DNA of 45,256 bases from an uncultured Lachnospiraceae bacterium (GTDB taxonomy: Bacteria; Bacillota; Clostridia; Lachnospirales; Lachnospiraceae): NCBI GenBank assembly GCA_902761225.1, contig CACWJQ010000024.1:1-45256 (forward strand), written 5' to 3'. The notes below the pieces were generated by a model. The model was not told the DNA's origin, made no database searches, and saw only the letters and a list, made by a program, of their open reading frames with translations. The translations under genes and the position numbers were made by a program. Positions 16,617 through 24,277 of this stretch are shown piece by piece; the first letter of the stretch is position 1; each line of letters begins with the position of its first letter.

Positions 16617-17502
16617 AGATATTTCTCTCCTTAAATGCCTGGGAAATCAGTACCGCAAAAGCAAAGCACAGAATGATCATTATAACAGCTATTGCAGAAC
16701 CCATTCCGTAACGGTTTCTTGCGATCAGCATCTCGAACAGTCTCAATGAAGGAACCTCGGTTGAATGCTTGGGACCGCCGTTGGGTGTAAGGACGTAGAT
16801 AAGGTCATATGACTTGAGGGAACCGGTAACAGCGAAGATAACGCTGACCTTGAGGATGGGCTTGATGGAGGGGATAACGATGTATCTGTTGACCTGACTC
16901 TCGTTGGCTCCGTCAATTCTTGCAGCTTCTCTGATATCAGGAGATACTCCCTTGACTCCCGCATAGAGAAGGAGCATATGATATCCCACATACTGCCACA
17001 GGGTGGGGATGAACACGCACATAAGAGCGGTTCTTACATCACCAAGCCAGGGCTTGCACAGATCACCAAATCCCAGCTTCTGAAGTGCTACGGTAAGAAG
17101 ACCGTAATCGGGATTGTAGATCTTCAGCCATAACTGACCGATAACTACGGTTGAGATAAGTACGGGCATGAAATAGATCGAAAGGAATGCTCTCTCTCCC
17201 TTTATTCCTCTTCCGAGAACAAGTGCGAATCCGAGGGAGATTGGGAGCTGTATGAAAACCGACAAAACCGCGAGCAGGCATGCATTTCCGAGAGCCTTCC
17301 AGAATCCTATGGCTTTGCTGGTGAATAATTCTACGTAATTGGACAGTCCGATGAAGGTCATATCGGACATTCCGTTCCAGTCAAAAAAACTGTAATAGGT
17401 GGATTTAAAGATGGGCGCAATCAATATGAAAATAAAGAGCGCCAATCCGGGCAGAAGAAACAGGATTACGTTGATATAATTTATTACGTCTTTCTTTTTC
17501 AT
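16606..17502 (-). CDS. Carbohydrate ABC transporter permease, MalF/MsmF type
   Basis: The 298-residue protein has six membrane segments, a DWNGMSDMTFIGLSNYVELF periplasmic-side stretch, and the EAA loop DIREAARIDGANESQVNRYIVIPSIKP. It is the first permease subunit of a CUT1 sugar importer. I start it at ATG 17502 because GGAGG lies 10 nt upstream. The frame is open to 17529. It follows the binding-protein gene after a 142-bp spacer that holds a strong hairpin. Confidence 0.92.
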   Translation of the reverse strand: MKKKDVINYINVILFLLPGLALFIFILIAPIFKSTYYSFFDWNGMSDMTFIGLSNYVELFTSKAIGFWKALGNACLLAVLSVFIQLPISLGFALVLGRGIKGERAFLSIYFMPVLISTVVIGQLWLKIYNPDYGLLTVALQKLGFGDLCKPWLGDVRTALMCVFIPTLWQYVGYHMLLLYAGVKGVSPDIREAARIDGANESQVNRYIVIPSIKPILKVSVIFAVTGSLKSYDLIYVLTPNGGPKHSTEVPSLRLFEMLIARNRYGMGSAIAVIMIILCFAFAVLISQAFKERNIYGK

Positions 17503-17546
17503 AAAAAAACCGCCTCCCGGGCGAGTCATAATGCGGTGAAAATATA

Positions 17547-17616
17547 GTATCTGCGTGCGACCTCCGCTGGCGCGAGGGGGTTATTTGCTAAGGCGAAAAG
17601 ATCGCACGCAGTATAC
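17547..17616 (-). other. Intercistronic hairpin between binding-protein and permease genes
   Basis: A long stem (17547-17560 with 17602-17616, one bulge) encloses a GC-rich inner stem. It lacks a clean U tract. Such hairpins after sugar-binding-protein genes usually stabilise the upstream mRNA or partially terminate, giving more binding protein than permease. Confidence 0.65.
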
Positions 17617-17644
17617 TTGTGACATTAGGTGATGTCAGATAAGA

Positions 17645-18988
17645 TTATCTGATATCCTTTGCAAGGCCGTCGATGAACTCCTGTCCGTTAACTTCGCAGC
17701 CGTAAACCATTGCTACATAGTCAAGGTAGGTTCTTGCATCGTCAGCGTTCATAGCGGTATCACCGAAGAGAACGTATCCGGTAGCGTTTCCGCAGATCTT
17801 TGCAACTTCCTGGGTAAGAGCGTTAACAGAAGAGGTATCTCCGTAAGGAGTCCATGCAGGAAGTCCGCATCCGTCAAGATAGCCATAGTGGCAGATGAGC
17901 TTTCCAAGCTCGAAGCAGTACTCAGCAGCAACCTCGGGATGAGCTGAAGATGCAGCAACTGCAAGAGTATCGGAAGGTCCGCCGATGAGCTGGCCAAGCT
18001 GTGCCTTGTCAGCGTTGATAACAGGGAACTCAGCAACCTTTACCTTGGGGAAGAATGCTTCGTTAGCTGCGAAGTCAGCGCAGTTCCAGGTTCCGTTCAT
18101 GTAGAAAGCATACTTGCCATCCATGAAGTTAGCCTTTACTTCGTCGTTTCCAAGAGCGATTCCGTTAGGATCGAAGTAGCCGTTGTTAACAAGGCTCTGG
18201 AAGGTATCAACTGCTGCAGCAACGTCAGCGTTGTTCCAGGTTGACTTTCCAAGGAAGATGTCGTTGAGAGCATCAGCACCAACGCTCTTCTCGATAACTG
18301 ACTCAAGATACTCGGTAACGCACCAGGTCTCTTTTCCTGCACATCCGAAAGGAGTGATGCCTGCAGCCTTAAGAGCGTCACAGCACTTGATGAACTCATC
18401 ATAAGTTCCGGGAATCTCAGTGTAACCAACCTGCTTAAGGAGATCCATGTTAGCGAAGAGGCCAACGATGTTCATGGTAAGAGGTACACCATAGTGATGT
18501 CCGTTGTAGGTTGAGTTGCCGAGCATAGCCTCAGGAAGCTCACTCTTGTAGTTCTGATAAGCATCGTCAAGGCACCATACTCTTCCTGCATCTACGAAAT
18601 CCTGAAGGAATGCGCATGACCAGGTGAAGAAGATGTCGGGCATGTCGTTTGCGGAAACAGCAGCCTTGATCTTGGTCTTGTAAGCTTCGTTCTCGATTGC
18701 TTCCCAGTTAAATGTTACATTGGGATAAGCAGCCTGCATATCGGCGATAGCCTTTTCATAGGACTTACGGTTGGAGTCGCTCTCGGTTGCGATACACCAC
18801 ATGTTAAGGGTGATGTCGCCAACGTTTGCAAGAGTCTCTCCTGCGGTAGCAGAATTAGCGGGAACTCCGCTTGCTCCTGAACCTGAGCCTGATCCTGAGC
18901 CTGAGCCTGAACCGGTATTACCGCCGCAAGCTGCGAGTGACAGAACCATTGCTCCTGTCATGAGAAGTGACAACAGTTTTCTTTTCAT
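17645..18988 (-). CDS. Sugar-binding lipoprotein of ABC transporter (CUT1)
   Basis: The 447-residue protein is an extracellular solute-binding protein (SBP family 1). It has a lipoprotein signal, KRKLLSLLMTGAMVLSLAAC, with lipid Cys at about 21, followed by a GSGSGSGSGS linker. The mature domain shows NMWCIATESDSNRKSYEKAI, FMDGKYAFYMNGTWNCADF and GGPSDTLAVAASSAHPEVA. These are typical of maltose- and oligosaccharide-binding proteins. It would capture a sugar at the cell surface for the two downstream permeases. I start it at ATG 18988, where GGAGG lies 5 nt upstream, rather than 8 codons earlier. The ligand is not identifiable from the sequence. Confidence 0.93.
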   Translation of the reverse strand: MKRKLLSLLMTGAMVLSLAACGGNTGSGSGSGSGSGSGASGVPANSATAGETLANVGDITLNMWCIATESDSNRKSYEKAIADMQAAYPNVTFNWEAIENEAYKTKIKAAVSANDMPDIFFTWSCAFLQDFVDAGRVWCLDDAYQNYKSELPEAMLGNSTYNGHHYGVPLTMNIVGLFANMDLLKQVGYTEIPGTYDEFIKCCDALKAAGITPFGCAGKETWCVTEYLESVIEKSVGADALNDIFLGKSTWNNADVAAAVDTFQSLVNNGYFDPNGIALGNDEVKANFMDGKYAFYMNGTWNCADFAANEAFFPKVKVAEFPVINADKAQLGQLIGGPSDTLAVAASSAHPEVAAEYCFELGKLICHYGYLDGCGLPAWTPYGDTSSVNALTQEVAKICGNATGYVLFGDTAMNADDARTYLDYVAMVYGCEVNGQEFIDGLAKDIR

Positions 18989-19072
18989 AATTTCCTCCTT
19001 ATTAATGATCAAAGAAAAATGTTTATATCCCGGAAGTTGTCTTCCGAAATAATCTTAGATGTGTGCCCGTTC

Positions 19073-19624
19073 CTATTTCTCGGTTCTCACTACGGGCCAG
19101 GGATAATCGACCGTGAGGATATCCCCGTCTATCGAATAGTAAATGTATGTGTCGGGATACATATCGTTATATACGAGCTTGACGATCCCCTTTTCCTCAT
19201 CCACAAAATAATAACCGGGTGAGTAGTAATCCTCCCTGAAGGTTCCGTTCTCGGTAAATTCGAAGGAAAGATATCCGTCCACTTCCTGCCAGTAGCCTAT
19301 GAGGCCATCCGGCTCTCCTTCTCCCTGATACTGATACACTGCCTTCTCATACAGCAGATACTGGTCGTCGCCATTTGGTATGAATCTCATTGAGGTGACA
19401 TTTCCGTCCTTATCAGTCAGCGTAAGGATGTCATTTTCAAGGGTGTAGGTATACTTTATATCGTTGAATACCGCTTTTCCGTTGTCGGACAATGAAAGGA
19501 TCGTTGTCTGCGCGTCATGGATGTACGCCCATTCTTCCGTGTTGGTTCCGGAACATCCTGCCGCCAGTGTGAGGCTTATAACGGAAAGGCATGTAACTAT
19601 TATTCTGTTAAGGCTGCGTTTCAT
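19073..19624 (-). CDS. Lipoprotein of unknown function
   Basis: The 183-residue protein starts KRSLNRIIVTCLSVISLT and has a lipobox LAAGC, so it is predicted to be a surface lipoprotein. The rest consists of two similar beta-rich units, AVFNDIKYTYTLENDILTLT and a later YYSIDGDILTVDYP, separated by GLIGYWQEVDGYLSFEF. This resembles lipocalin-like DUF5640-type repeats, but I do not recognise a family with confidence. I start it at ATG 19624 with GGGGG upstream, not at an earlier TTG. It lies 84 bp upstream of the sugar-binding protein gene with only a weak hairpin between, so it could be the operon's first gene. Confidence 0.7.
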   Translation of the reverse strand: MKRSLNRIIVTCLSVISLTLAAGCSGTNTEEWAYIHDAQTTILSLSDNGKAVFNDIKYTYTLENDILTLTDKDGNVTSMRFIPNGDDQYLLYEKAVYQYQGEGEPDGLIGYWQEVDGYLSFEFTENGTFREDYYSPGYYFVDEEKGIVKLVYNDMYPDTYIYYSIDGDILTVDYPWPVVRTEK

Positions 19625-19806
19625 GATCAGACCCCCATCTGCCAAATCGCCTTTTTACTGAATTTATTTTAGATTTGGGAAAAGGAACTTTAAATGGAAT
19701 AAGTTTACCTGAAAAAGCATTTTTTTTACTTTTGACGGCCAGCAATAAAATACACCCGTTTCTTTTTGTGAGAGTTGCACAAAATTAGGTTTGTTTTAAT
19801 GTTGAA

Positions 19807-19820
19807 TGTAAGCACTTTCA
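19807..19820 (-). promoter_or_regulatory. cre-like (CcpA) operator upstream of the sugar operon
   Basis: On the minus strand the 14-mer TGAAAGTGCTTACA matches the catabolite-repression consensus TGWAANCGNTNWCA at 13 of 14 positions. It lies about 185 bp upstream of the lipoprotein gene that precedes the sugar importer. Confidence 0.4.
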
Positions 19821-19877
19821 CAAGAAGAAATTGTTTTCCGCTGTTTTGATGACAAAGAATTCCCTGTCAGAATGCAT

Positions 19878-19917
19878 AAAAAAAGCCCCGGATATCCGTT
19901 GACAGAATGTCCGGGGC
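19878..19917 (-). terminator. Intrinsic terminator of the flavoprotein gene
   Basis: A GCCCCGGA-type inverted repeat (19885-19917) is followed on the minus strand by seven T (19884-19878). It lies right after the stop at 19931. Confidence 0.88.
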
Positions 19918-19930
19918 AGGATCCTTCACC

Positions 19931-20809
19931 TTATTTTTTTTCATTCAGGTACTTTACAACAGAGAGCGCTGCGGTGAGGCCTTCGCCCGCTGCCTTGATC
20001 AGCTGATAGGGAGCACCGGCGATGTCGCCTGCTGCATAGAGGCCGGGTACGGAGGTAGACATATCACGCCGGCATTTAACGGTGCCGCCCTCGGTCTCAA
20101 GTCCCGGAACAAGGGAGGCTGCGGAGATCTGATCCCTCAGGATAAATATTCCGTCAGTCTTCAGGGTATCCTGATCGGTGATAAGAGTATCCGCCTTGAA
20201 GCCGCCCTTTATCTCTGCAGGCTTCTGCTTAAGTACCGTTATTCCGGAGTCCGCGGCCATGATCTCTTCGGCATCCTTGCCCTCGCCGAACTCGTACATG
20301 GGGATGTAGATGACTCCAGATGCATACTTTTTCAAAAAGATGGCCTCCTCTTCGTAATCTTTGGAATAGGATACGACTACCGCATTCTTTCCCTTATACA
20401 TTGCGGCATCGCAGGTCGCACAGTAGCTGACACCACGGCCAAGGAATTCATTTTCTCCGGGAAGGGTATTGGCCGGTGCGACACCTGTTGCAAGGATCAC
20501 CGAGCTTGCCTCTATCATATCCTCGCCGCACTGGATCCCGAAGTATTCACCGTAAGGGTAAATAAGGGTTACTCTTCCATCTGTTATCTCAACTCCCATG
20601 GATGCGGCATGATCGAGCATCTTCTGCGCAAGATCGTCTCCGCTGACTGAAGGGATGCCGAGATAGTTATCGATCTTTTCGGCAGATCTTACCTTGTTGC
20701 TGGAATTCTTTTTTCCGATAAGGATGATATTCTTCTTCCTGATGGTAAGTGTTATGGCAGCTTCAAGTCCGGCAGGTCCTGTGCCTATTATCGCTGTATC
20801 ATATCTCAT
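19931..20809 (-). CDS. Thioredoxin-reductase-like FAD/NAD(P) oxidoreductase
   Basis: The 292-residue flavoprotein has the FAD-binding IIGTGPAGLEAAITLTIR at its N-terminus and a redox CATC (in YCATCDAAMYKG) in the middle. VILATGVAP and the C-terminal second FAD motif VPGLYAAGDIAGAPYQLIKAAGEG follow. This is the thioredoxin reductase layout. The second nucleotide-binding site, VVVSYSKDYEEEAIFL, lacks the usual GGGDSA motif, so cofactor use may differ. No thioredoxin gene is adjacent. It may reduce thioredoxin or a ferredoxin- or peroxiredoxin-linked partner. The start at 20809 has AAGGAGG upstream. Confidence 0.85.
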   Translation of the reverse strand: MRYDTAIIGTGPAGLEAAITLTIRKKNIILIGKKNSSNKVRSAEKIDNYLGIPSVSGDDLAQKMLDHAASMGVEITDGRVTLIYPYGEYFGIQCGEDMIEASSVILATGVAPANTLPGENEFLGRGVSYCATCDAAMYKGKNAVVVSYSKDYEEEAIFLKKYASGVIYIPMYEFGEGKDAEEIMAADSGITVLKQKPAEIKGGFKADTLITDQDTLKTDGIFILRDQISAASLVPGLETEGGTVKCRRDMSTSVPGLYAAGDIAGAPYQLIKAAGEGLTAALSVVKYLNEKK

Positions 20810-20894
20810 GTCCGGTCCTCCTTATCTTTTCACATTATATGAACCTTTATCATCACAGCATACCGGAGGCTTTACCGGATCTACTGCCTCCGTA

Positions 20895-21467
20895 TCAGTT
20901 ACCGTAATCCATCGCCCCCGTAAAGAGCATTATGGTGATCGCCAGTGCCGGAACAGCTGCAGAGACTGACGCCAGGCACATAACGGTTATGGAGGCGCTC
21001 GATACAGAAGAGCCGGATCCTCCGAGCATACTCAGAGTGCTCTGGAGCATCCTGATCGCATTGGCACCCATCCACGCATCCCACACGGCATCAAGTGCAA
21101 TCAGTGCACCTGCCACCATGGCATAATTCCTGCTTATCCTGCCTGCCAGTATATAAAGAAGTATGGCACCGTGTCCGAGGATACTGACTATAGCGTTTGT
21201 AATGGAGGACAATGAATGAGGCCCCATTAACATTCCGAGCACTTCAGCGGCTATTACGGCGCCAAGGCTTCCAAGGATAAGATTCTTCTCATTGTCATTT
21301 TCAACGAAGCACACAAAGGCCAGCAGTCCGTTTGCTATAGCGTAGATAAAGCATATAAAACCACAGCCGAAAAAAGGAGCCGCGACTTCGATCACTGCCG
21401 CGATCCCGCACAAAATCCCCATCACCTTCGGCACGCTGCTGTCTCTGTTGATACCCTCTCCAAACAT
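20895..21467 (-). CDS. Polytopic membrane protein of unknown function, copy 1
   Basis: The 190-residue protein has about five or six hydrophobic segments, including VPKVMGILCGIAAVIEVAA and ITVMCLASVSAAVPALAI. I start it at ATG 21467, where AGGTG lies upstream. It is a diverged paralogue of the next upstream gene: both have a short N-terminal loop, a Gly-rich first helix, a polar loop with ENDNE/READRE, and a similar helix pattern. A terminator lies directly upstream of the start, so it may have its own promoter or depend on read-through. No function is recognised. Confidence 0.7.
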   Translation of the reverse strand: MFGEGINRDSSVPKVMGILCGIAAVIEVAAPFFGCGFICFIYAIANGLLAFVCFVENDNEKNLILGSLGAVIAAEVLGMLMGPHSLSSITNAIVSILGHGAILLYILAGRISRNYAMVAGALIALDAVWDAWMGANAIRMLQSTLSMLGGSGSSVSSASITVMCLASVSAAVPALAITIMLFTGAMDYGN

Positions 21468-21482
21468 CTCAACACCTCTCAT

Positions 21483-21519
21483 AAAAAAATATCCGCACCC
21501 CGGATCCGGGATGCGGATA
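21483..21519 (-). terminator. Intrinsic terminator between paralogous membrane protein genes
   Basis: The inverted repeat at 21490-21519 (TATCCGCA arms around a GGATCC centre) is followed on the minus strand by seven T (21489-21483). It sits just before the start of the next gene. Confidence 0.82.
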
Positions 21520-21584
21520 CATTGTAACATATTAAGCTGTTATAATGTGACATTTCCTGCACTAAAGTGAAACCGGCTCCGGTG

Positions 21585-22097
21585 TTAGTCAAGCTTCACG
21601 ATATCCAGTGCGATCATTATCGTTATAATGATCACGGGCATTATCGACAATATGGTTCTTATTATCGACATGGGATCAGATCCCCCAACGGCTTCCGGTG
21701 ATACCGCTGAGATGATGATATCAGCTATGGCATATACGACAACTATTCCGCCGCCGATGATCGGCTTCTTTTTATCGTATGATACCTTGCCAAGATATAT
21801 AAGTATCCCGGCAAAGCCGATAAGCTTGATCAGCAGTCCTATTATGATGACCATAGTAAAACTGCTTCCCGCAAGGAATGCCATAACCTCGGCCAAAGCG
21901 AGTCCGACAAACACTGCGACCATTATCTGTCTTTCCCTGTCAGCTTCTCTCTGACTGAGATAGCAGATTGCTCCATCCGCTATCGCCGCCATAAGACTGT
22001 AGGAACCACCTCCGAAGAAAAAACAGATAAGACTTATAAGTCCGCATGCACCACTCACCATGCCAAGGATCCAGGTTAATCCTTTAGTTCTGTCCAT
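21585..22097 (-). CDS. Polytopic membrane protein of unknown function, copy 2
   Basis: The 170-residue protein is almost entirely hydrophobic, with about five membrane helices: GLTWILGMVSGACGLISLI, MVAVFVGLALAEVMAFLAG, MVIIIGLLIKLIGFAGILIY, IIGGGIVVVYAIADIIIS and IIRTILSIMPVIIITIMIAL. It is paralogous to the downstream gene. The start has GGAGG 4 nt upstream. It follows etfA after a spacer with a strong hairpin, so it could be partly co-transcribed with the butyrate operon. Confidence 0.7.
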   Translation of the reverse strand: MDRTKGLTWILGMVSGACGLISLICFFFGGGSYSLMAAIADGAICYLSQREADRERQIMVAVFVGLALAEVMAFLAGSSFTMVIIIGLLIKLIGFAGILIYLGKVSYDKKKPIIGGGIVVVYAIADIIISAVSPEAVGGSDPMSIIRTILSIMPVIIITIMIALDIVKLD

Positions 22098-22114
22098 GCT
22101 TCCTCCGATGGATC

Positions 22115-22147
22115 CTCCGCATCACCTTTCAGAAAGGCAATGCGGAG
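22115..22147 (-). other. Hairpin between etfA and the membrane protein gene
   Basis: Eight-base arms (CTCCGCAT at 22115-22122 with ATGCGGAG at 22140-22147) enclose a second CCTTTC/AAAGG stem. No U tract follows, so it is not a clean terminator. It may mark an mRNA processing or attenuation point at the end of the butyrate operon. Confidence 0.5.
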
Positions 22148-22188
22148 TCTGCTTAGTTCAAAAACTTTTTTATTAAATTTTCAGATGA

Positions 22189-23238
22189 TCACTTCTCGGC
22201 AATTGCCTTCTTAAGTGCTTCGGTAAGTTCGGGAACGATCTTATTGAGATCGCCTACGATTCCGTAATCTGCAACGTCGAAGATGGGAGCATCCTCATCC
22301 TTGTTGATGGCGATGATGATGTCTGATTCTTCCATACCTGCAACGTGCTGGATCGCACCTGAGATACCGATTGCAAAGTATACGTGAGGTCTTACGGTCT
22401 TTCCGGTCTGGCCTACCTGAAGATCCTTAGGCTTCCAGCCTGAATCAACAACCGCTCTTGAGCAGGAAACCTCTCCTCCGAGCACTGCTGCAAGATCCTC
22501 AAGGATCTTGAAGTTCTCAGGGCTTCCGACTCCACGTCCGCCGGATACAAGGATCTTGGCGTTCATGATATCTACGGTATTGGATACAGCCTTGACTACT
22601 TCCCTGACAGTTACATATCTGTCATTGGGAGTAAATCCGGGATTGTAATCAACTACTTCAGCCTTTGCACCGCTGATGGGCTCGATCTTCTGCATAACGC
22701 CGGGACGAACGGTTGCCATCTGAGGGCGGTTGTTGGGGCATGCGATGGTAGCGATGGTATTTCCGCCGAATGCGGGACGGGTCATAAGAAGCTGATTATG
22801 CTTCTGCTCTGACTCCTTGCCGGGAATTGCAACAAGAGGGAAATCGCCGATGTCAAGCTGTGTGCAGTCAGCGGTAAGTCCGGTTGCAACTCTTGCGGAA
22901 ACGGTAGGTCCGAGGTCACGTCCGATAGCGGTAGCGCCTACGAGCATGATCTCAGGCTTGAACTCATTGATAACGGATGCAAGTCCGTGTGCGTAAGGCT
23001 CGGTCCTGTATACTTCGAGCTCTTTGTCATCAACAACGATGACCTTGTCTGCGCCGTACTCAGCGAGAGAATCAGCAAGACCCTTAACATTATATCCCAT
23101 GAGGACTGCAACTACCTTCTGTCCGAGAGCAGCAGCAAGATCCTTAGCTTTGCCGAGCAGTTCGAAAGAGATTCCGCTGATCTCACCGTCAACCTGCTGA
23201 GCAAAGACATATACGTCTTTATATTCTTCTAAGCTCAT
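22189..23238 (-). CDS. etfA: Electron transfer flavoprotein, alpha subunit
   Basis: EtfA pairs with EtfB and butyryl-CoA dehydrogenase. In anaerobes the complex bifurcates NADH electrons to crotonyl-CoA and ferredoxin. The 349-residue protein has an N-terminal EtfA domain with VGATAIGRDLGPTVSARVATGLTADCT and a C-terminal FAD-binding domain. In the latter, VSGGRGVG, VDSGWKPKDLQVGQTGKTVRPHVYFAIGISGAIQH and IIAINKDEDAPIFDVADYGIVGD are diagnostic. Length is normal. It follows etfB after an unusually long spacer of about 218 bp with several hairpins. The start has AAGGAG upstream. Confidence 0.96.
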   Translation of the reverse strand: MSLEEYKDVYVFAQQVDGEISGISFELLGKAKDLAAALGQKVVAVLMGYNVKGLADSLAEYGADKVIVVDDKELEVYRTEPYAHGLASVINEFKPEIMLVGATAIGRDLGPTVSARVATGLTADCTQLDIGDFPLVAIPGKESEQKHNQLLMTRPAFGGNTIATIACPNNRPQMATVRPGVMQKIEPISGAKAEVVDYNPGFTPNDRYVTVREVVKAVSNTVDIMNAKILVSGGRGVGSPENFKILEDLAAVLGGEVSCSRAVVDSGWKPKDLQVGQTGKTVRPHVYFAIGISGAIQHVAGMEESDIIIAINKDEDAPIFDVADYGIVGDLNKIVPELTEALKKAIAEK

Positions 23239-23263
23239 TTTATACTCCTTTAATCTTTTAATA

Positions 23264-23458
23264 GATACACTGACCGTTTAGCTGCTTCGCAGCTCTCACG
23301 GTCCGGAGTTAATGCCGCATGCATTTACTCCAACATTCACAAATTCACGTATTCCCTTGGGAAATCCGTATTTTGCTCATGTTCACCGGGGTCACAGATC
23401 CGGGATCACTCACCCGTGCGGGCACGGTCTGCTCCCTGGATCTACCCCATTGTGTATC
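23264..23458. repeat. Inverted-repeat-bounded spacer with several hairpins, etfB-etfA
   Basis: The spacer is bounded by GATACAC (23264-23270) and its complement GTGTATC (23452-23458), the latter touching the etfB stop. Inside are at least three hairpins: 23272-23303 (GACCGT and AGCTGC arms), 23304-23330 (GGAGT/ACTCC with ATGC/GCAT), and a CCGTG/CACGG stem near 23424-23437. It has no ORF. It looks like a small palindromic element inserted in the operon. Confidence 0.5.
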
Positions 23459-24242
23459 AGATGACATGCTTCTCAGCAAGCTTCTCTACGATGTACTTAA
23501 CACCGTCGCTGGGTGAATCGGGAACGATCTTCTCACCTGCTCCCTTACGAACCTTATCGGAAGCCTTAGCGATCTTGGTGGGTGATCCTGCAAGACCGAT
23601 GTTGGAATCATCAACATCCTTAAGGTCTGCTCTTCCCCATGTGGTTATCTCTGCCTTGCATGCATCAAAGATTCCGCCGGGAGTCATATATCTGGGAGGA
23701 TTAAGCTCTGAAAGAGCTGTTACGAGGCAGGGCATCTTAGCTTCAACAACATGATATCTGTCATCATACTGTCTCTGAACAACAACCTTGTCTCCCTCAA
23801 TCTTAAGATCCTGTGCATAGGAGATCACAGGGATTCCGAGATGCTCAGCGATCTGGGGACCAACCTGAGCGGTATCTCCGTCGATTGCCTGACGTCCGGT
23901 GATGATGAGGTCATACTCAAGATTTCTGATAGCGCCTGCGATGGTGGTGGAGGTTGCCCATGTATCAGCACCGCCGAGAACTCTGTCAGTTACAAGGACT
24001 GCCTTGTCAGCGCCCATTGCAAGTGCTTCTCTGAGTGCATCTGCTGCCTTGGGAAGTCCCATGGTAAGGACTGTAACCTCAGCGCCGTACTGATCCTTAA
24101 GACGAAGAGCTGCCTCGAGGCCGGCCTTGTCATCGGGATTCATGATAGCGAGCATTGCTGCTCTGTCCAGGGTACCGTCGGGATTGAACTTAACTCCGCC
24201 CTTTGTATCCGGAACCTGCTTTATACAAACTATAATTTTCAC
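23457..24242 (-). CDS. etfB: Electron transfer flavoprotein, beta subunit
   Basis: The 261-residue protein begins KIIVCIKQVPDTKGGVKFNPDGTLDR and has VLTMGLPKAADALREALAMGADKAVL and the signature VVEAKMPCLVTALSELNPPRYMTPGGI. EtfB carries the FAD that bifurcates electrons in Bcd-Etf complexes. The length matches the family. The start is a GTG at 24242 after AAGGAAG. It lies 35 bp downstream of bcd and is part of the butyrate operon. Confidence 0.96.
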   Translation of the reverse strand: MKIIVCIKQVPDTKGGVKFNPDGTLDRAAMLAIMNPDDKAGLEAALRLKDQYGAEVTVLTMGLPKAADALREALAMGADKAVLVTDRVLGGADTWATSTTIAGAIRNLEYDLIITGRQAIDGDTAQVGPQIAEHLGIPVISYAQDLKIEGDKVVVQRQYDDRYHVVEAKMPCLVTALSELNPPRYMTPGGIFDACKAEITTWGRADLKDVDDSNIGLAGSPTKIAKASDKVRKGAGEKIVPDSPSDGVKYIVEKLAEKHVI

Positions 24243-24277
24243 GGTTTATACTTCCTTTCCTTATACTTGGTGGCGGG

